The position numbers and the translations under genes were made by a program. DNA of 38,327 nucleotides. Origin: Rhodopseudomonas sp. BR0M22. Lineage in GTDB: Bacteria > Pseudomonadota > Alphaproteobacteria > Rhizobiales > Xanthobacteraceae. Below are positions 35,689 through 38,327 of this stretch, piece by piece (the stretch's first letter is position 1; every line of letters begins with the position of its first letter). The notes below the pieces were generated by a model, which had not been told where the DNA came from, searched no databases, and worked only from the letters and a program-made list of their open reading frames with translations. The stretch spans positions 1-38,327 of the forward strand of contig NZ_QUMK01000054.1 in NCBI RefSeq assembly GCF_010907035.1. The letters are read 5' to 3'.

Positions 35689-36254
35689 GCAGTCAGCGTC
35701 TCGATCGTGACATTGCCGTTGGTGTAGACGCAGATGTCGGCGGCGATGCCGAGCGACTTGCGCACGATGGTCTCGGCGTCCTGATCGGTGTCGACCAGTG
35801 CGCGCGCGGCCGCCAGCGCATAATTGCCGCCGGAGCCGATCGCCATCACGCCGGCTTCCGGTTCGAGCACGTCGCCGGTGCCGGTCAGCACCAACGACAC
35901 GTCCTTGTCGGCGACGATCATCATCGCTTCGAGCCTTCGCAGATAGCGGTCGGTGCGCCAGTCCTTGGCGAGTTCGACCGCCGCGCGGGTGAGCTGGCCC
36001 GGGTACTGCTCGAGCTTGGCTTCGAGCCGCTCGAACAGTGTGAAGGCGTCGGCGGTGGCGCCGGCGAAGCCGCCGATCACGTCGCCCTTGCCGAGCTTGC
36101 GGACCTTCTTGGCGTTGGCCTTGATCACGGTCTGGCCGATCGAGACCTGGCCGTCGCCGCCGATCACGACCTTGCCGCCCTTGCGCACGGTCAAAATGGT
36201 GGTGCCGTGCCAGACTGGGGGGCCGGCGTCTCCCGAAGAGCTATGAGGTGCCAT
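35685..36254 (-). CDS. hslV: ATP-dependent protease peptidase subunit HslV
   Basis: A 189-residue proteasome-like threonine peptidase that forms the double-ring chamber of HslUV. In E. coli the catalytic threonine follows the initiator Met directly. Here the [11 protein letters not shown] block begins at Thr18 after a 17-residue lead with HG at 16-17, so the lead must be cleaved to expose Thr18. [38 protein letters not shown] and [15 protein letters not shown] are family blocks; the latter region binds a metal near the C-terminal helix. It heads the hslV-DUF2585-hslU unit and is divergent from hisB across 187 bases. Confidence 0.96.
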   Translation of the reverse strand: MAPHSSSGDAGPPVWHGTTILTVRKGGKVVIGGDGQVSIGQTVIKANAKKVRKLGKGDVIGGFAGATADAFTLFERLEAKLEQYPGQLTRAAVELAKDWRTDRYLRRLEAMMIVADKDVSLVLTGTGDVLEPEAGVMAIGSGGNYALAAARALVDTDQDAETIVRKSLGIAADICVYTNGNVTIETLTA

Positions 36255-36441
36255 GGAGTTCCTTTCGCGAGCGCTGATCTAGGCACGGCCGGGCGGCGAT
36301 GCAATCGGCCGGCTGGCCAGCGACGGGGCGGCCAATCCGCTCACCATAGGACGAAGATCGGCCCCGCTCCGCACCCGGCGCAGTAGCGAAGGTGTCACCG
36401 GCCTGTTAAAAGACCGGCGTTTTTACCGGAGAGCCCGCTTC

Positions 36442-37035
36442 ATGCGCACGGCGACGATCAAGCGCAAGACCAAGGAGACCGACATCGAGGTCACGGTCGA
36501 CCTCGACGGCACTGGTGTGGCCAACGCCACCACCGGAATCGGCTTCTTCGACCATATGCTCGATCTGCTCGCCAAGCATTCGCGGATCGACATCACCGTC
36601 AAGGCGGTGGGCGACCTCCATGTCGACTTCCACCACACCACCGAGGACGTCGGCATCGCGCTCGGCCAGGCAGTCAAGCAGGCGCTCGGCAACATGGCGG
36701 GCATCAGCCGCTATGCCAGCATCTTCATGCCGATGGACGAGACCCTGACCCGGGTGGTGATCGACGTCTCGGGCCGTCCTTTTCTGGTGTTCAAGGCCGA
36801 CTTCCCGCGCGACAAGATCGGCGAATTCGACACCGAGCTGGTTCGGGAGTGGTTTCAGGCCTTCGCCATCAACGCGGGCGTGACTCTCCACGTCGAAACC
36901 CTATATGGCGAGAACAGCCACCACATTGCTGAATCCTGCTTCAAGGGATTGGCCCGCGCGCTGCGTGCGGCGGTCGCGATCGATCCCAAGACGGCCGGCG
37001 AAGTGCCTTCGACCAAGGGGCAGCTCGGCGGCTAA
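36442..37035 (+). CDS. hisB: Imidazoleglycerol-phosphate dehydratase
   Basis: A 197-residue Mn-dependent enzyme converting imidazole glycerol phosphate to imidazole acetol phosphate in histidine synthesis. The two half-repeats each carry a metal-binding histidine cluster: [34 protein letters not shown] and, in the second half, [22 protein letters not shown]. It is monofunctional, without the phosphatase domain fused to E. coli HisB. CGGAGAG about nine bases upstream supports the ATG at 36442. hisH follows after one DUF2628 gene on the same strand. Confidence 0.97.
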   Translation: MRTATIKRKTKETDIEVTVDLDGTGVANATTGIGFFDHMLDLLAKHSRIDITVKAVGDLHVDFHHTTEDVGIALGQAVKQALGNMAGISRYASIFMPMDETLTRVVIDVSGRPFLVFKADFPRDKIGEFDTELVREWFQAFAINAGVTLHVETLYGENSHHIAESCFKGLARALRAAVAIDPKTAGEVPSTKGQLGG

Positions 37036-37062
37036 GCGTTGTCGAGCGGCGGAGACGAGTCC

Positions 37063-37584
37063 ATGCCGGTGTTTACTGTTCACGCCCCGCGGGCGGACGA
37101 TGACGAGCTGCAGCGCGCCGAACCCGAGAAGTTTCGCTTCATCCGCGACGGGTTCTATGTCTGGGCCTTCGTGTTCGGCCCGTTCTGGCTGGTCTACCGC
37201 CGGCTGTGGCTGGCAACGATCGGCTATCTGGTGGTGATCGGCGTCTCCGCGGTGGCGCTGACGGCGCTGCATGCCGGAGGCGGTACTCGGTTCTTGGTCG
37301 CGTTGCTGCTGGCATGCCTGCTCGGGCTCGAAGCCGGCAGCCTGTGGCGCTGGACCCTGGCGCGGCGCGGCTGGCAGTCGGTCGGCGTTGCGGTCGGCGA
37401 GGACCGCGAGATCGCCGAACGGCGGTTCTTCGATCGCTGGGTCGCAGGCCAGCCGCAGCCGATCAGCTTCACCCTTCCGGTCGACCGCGGCGCGCCGCCG
37501 CCGGCGCGCAGCATTCCGCTGCCGGCGTCGTCGATCCATGGCGACATCTTCGGCTCGTTCCCGAATCCTGGAGGTTCGCGATGA
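37063..37584 (+). CDS. DUF2628 membrane protein
   Basis: A 173-residue protein starting MPVFTVHAP at the ATG at 37063, with GGAG eight bases upstream. An in-frame TTG at 37039 is an unlikely alternative. It has a soluble lead ([28 protein letters not shown], typical of DUF2628), hydrophobic segments [17 protein letters not shown] and [21 protein letters not shown], and a polar C-terminal tail rich in Pro. Function is unknown. It is inserted between hisB and hisH, and its stop overlaps the hisH start (ATGA at 37581-37584), so it is almost surely cotranscribed with the histidine genes. Confidence 0.87.
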   Translation: MPVFTVHAPRADDDELQRAEPEKFRFIRDGFYVWAFVFGPFWLVYRRLWLATIGYLVVIGVSAVALTALHAGGGTRFLVALLLACLLGLEAGSLWRWTLARRGWQSVGVAVGEDREIAERRFFDRWVAGQPQPISFTLPVDRGAPPPARSIPLPASSIHGDIFGSFPNPGGSR

Positions 37585-38231
37585 GCGTTGCGATCATCGA
37601 TTACGGCTCCGGCAATCTGCACTCGGCCGCGAAAGCGTTCGAGCGTGCGGCGCGGAGCATGGAGAATCCCGAACCGATCCTGGTGACCCGTGATCCGGAC
37701 CAGGTGTTTCGGGCCGACCGCGTCGTTCTGCCCGGCGTCGGCGCCTTCGCCGACTGCCGCAAGGGACTGGATTCGATCGACGGCATGGTCCAGGCCCTGA
37801 CCGAGACCGTCCGCGACAAGGCGCGGCCGTTCTTCGGCATCTGCGTCGGCATGCAGCTGATGGCGACCCGCGGCAAGGAGCACGTCACCACCGACGGGCT
37901 GAACTGGATCGCCGGTGACGTCGTCAAGATCGCGCCCAACCGCGAGGATCTGAAGATCCCGCATATGGGCTGGAATACCCTCGATCAGGTCCGCGAGCAC
38001 CCGGTGCTGGATCGGCTCCCGCTCGGTTCGAAGGGCCTGCACGCCTACTTCGTGCACTCCTTCCACCTCGCCGCCGAACACGAGGGCGACGTGCTGGCGC
38101 GCGCCGATTACGGCGGGCCGGTCACCGCCGTCGTCGGCAAGGACACCGCGATCGGGACTCAGTTTCACCCCGAGAAGAGCCAGCGCTTCGGCCTGGCGCT
38201 GATCTCGAACTTTTTGAAGTGGAAGCCGTGA
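37581..38231 (+). CDS. hisH: Imidazole glycerol phosphate synthase, glutamine amidotransferase subunit HisH
   Basis: A 216-residue glutaminase that channels ammonia to HisF to form imidazole glycerol phosphate and AICAR in histidine synthesis. The class-I amidotransferase triad is visible: nucleophile Cys88 in [11 protein letters not shown], and His196 with Glu198 in [10 protein letters not shown]. The oxyanion PGVGAF loop is also present. TGGAGG seven bases before the ATG at 37581, and the overlap with the preceding DUF2628 gene, support this start. hisA and hisF would be expected just beyond the window. Confidence 0.97.
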   Translation: MSVAIIDYGSGNLHSAAKAFERAARSMENPEPILVTRDPDQVFRADRVVLPGVGAFADCRKGLDSIDGMVQALTETVRDKARPFFGICVGMQLMATRGKEHVTTDGLNWIAGDVVKIAPNREDLKIPHMGWNTLDQVREHPVLDRLPLGSKGLHAYFVHSFHLAAEHEGDVLARADYGGPVTAVVGKDTAIGTQFHPEKSQRFGLALISNFLKWKP

Positions 38232-38276
38232 GCATGATCCTGCGGCCTCAGCTCCGGAGTGCGCGACGGCGCAGCT

Positions 38277-38312
38277 CCCCTCCCCCTTGCGGGGAGGGGT
38301 GGGGGGGGGGGG
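38277..38312. repeat. GC hairpin with 12-base G run after hisH
   Basis: CCCCTCCCC (38277-38285) pairs perfectly with GGGGAGGGG (38291-38299) around a five-base loop, followed after one T by a run of twelve G. There is no T-tract, so it is not a standard terminator. Similar C/G-run elements recur in bradyrhizobial intergenic DNA. Confidence 0.6.
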
Positions 38313-38327
38313 TCCGCGAGTCCGGCG

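Noticed and set aside
33706-35727. A 673-residue open frame on the plus strand opposite hslU and the DUF2585 gene
   Set aside because: Same pattern: antisense to clear genes, no recognisable motif, composition skewed to Arg/Asp/His/Gln.
36255-36441. Heat-shock (sigma-32) promoter for hslV
   Set aside because: I looked for a CTTG-type -35 with a suitably spaced -10 on the minus strand and found no convincing pair.
38277-38312. Hairpin after hisH as an intrinsic terminator
   Set aside because: No T-run follows on either strand; a G-run follows instead, and the his operon is expected to continue.

Overview
The window is about 38 kb of GC-rich alphaproteobacterial chromosome. Gene order and protein wording point to Nitrobacteraceae (Bradyrhizobiaceae), most likely a Rhodopseudomonas palustris-type genome. 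This assignment is inferred from recognised gene content and synteny; no search was run. Almost everything is core housekeeping. I see no phage, plasmid, insertion sequence, CRISPR array, or rRNA or tRNA gene.

Layout. 1-120: tail of an unrecognised gene. 258-6404 (+): an aminotransferase, the DNA translocase FtsK, a LolA-like lipoprotein carrier, a SAM methyltransferase and exonuclease III. 6405-8314: an OmpR-type response regulator co-oriented with a lone cyclic-nucleotide-binding protein (-), divergent from an L,D-transpeptidase (+). 8436-10544 (-): a HAF-repeat autotransporter-like outer-membrane protein. 10736-13239: YggS (-) and a dCache/HAMP/GGDEF diguanylate cyclase (+), divergent. 13438-17700 (+): leuS-lptE-holA.

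17954-26163 (-) is the classic origin-proximal block parB, parA, rsmG, mnmG, mnmE, rho, hemJ. Three parS partition sites are embedded between rsmG, mnmG and mnmE. 26618-29504 (+) is ppsR-maf-coaE-dnaQ. The 454-bp divergent gap between hemJ and ppsR occupies the position of the Caulobacter origin (hemE/DUF299 boundary). It carries an AT-rich patch, clustered GANTC sites and degenerate DnaA-box-like 9-mers, and is my best candidate for something special here: a chromosomal replication origin.

29674-33392: secB (-), then a Tim44-like protein, mltA and an Smr-domain gene (+). 33736-36254 (-): hslV, a DUF2585 membrane protein and hslU. 36442-38231 (+): hisB, a DUF2628 protein and hisH, with the histidine operon probably continuing beyond the window.

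Three intergenic regions (17.77-17.91, 18.91-18.95 and 33.42-33.65 kb) hold palindromic or dispersed repeats of the kind scattered through these genomes. How the genes work together: ParA, ParB and parS with FtsK serve chromosome segregation and dimer resolution. MnmE and MnmG jointly modify tRNA wobble uridines. LolA, LptE, SecB, MltA and the L,D-transpeptidase build the envelope. HslU and HslV form one protease. HisB and HisH belong to histidine synthesis.
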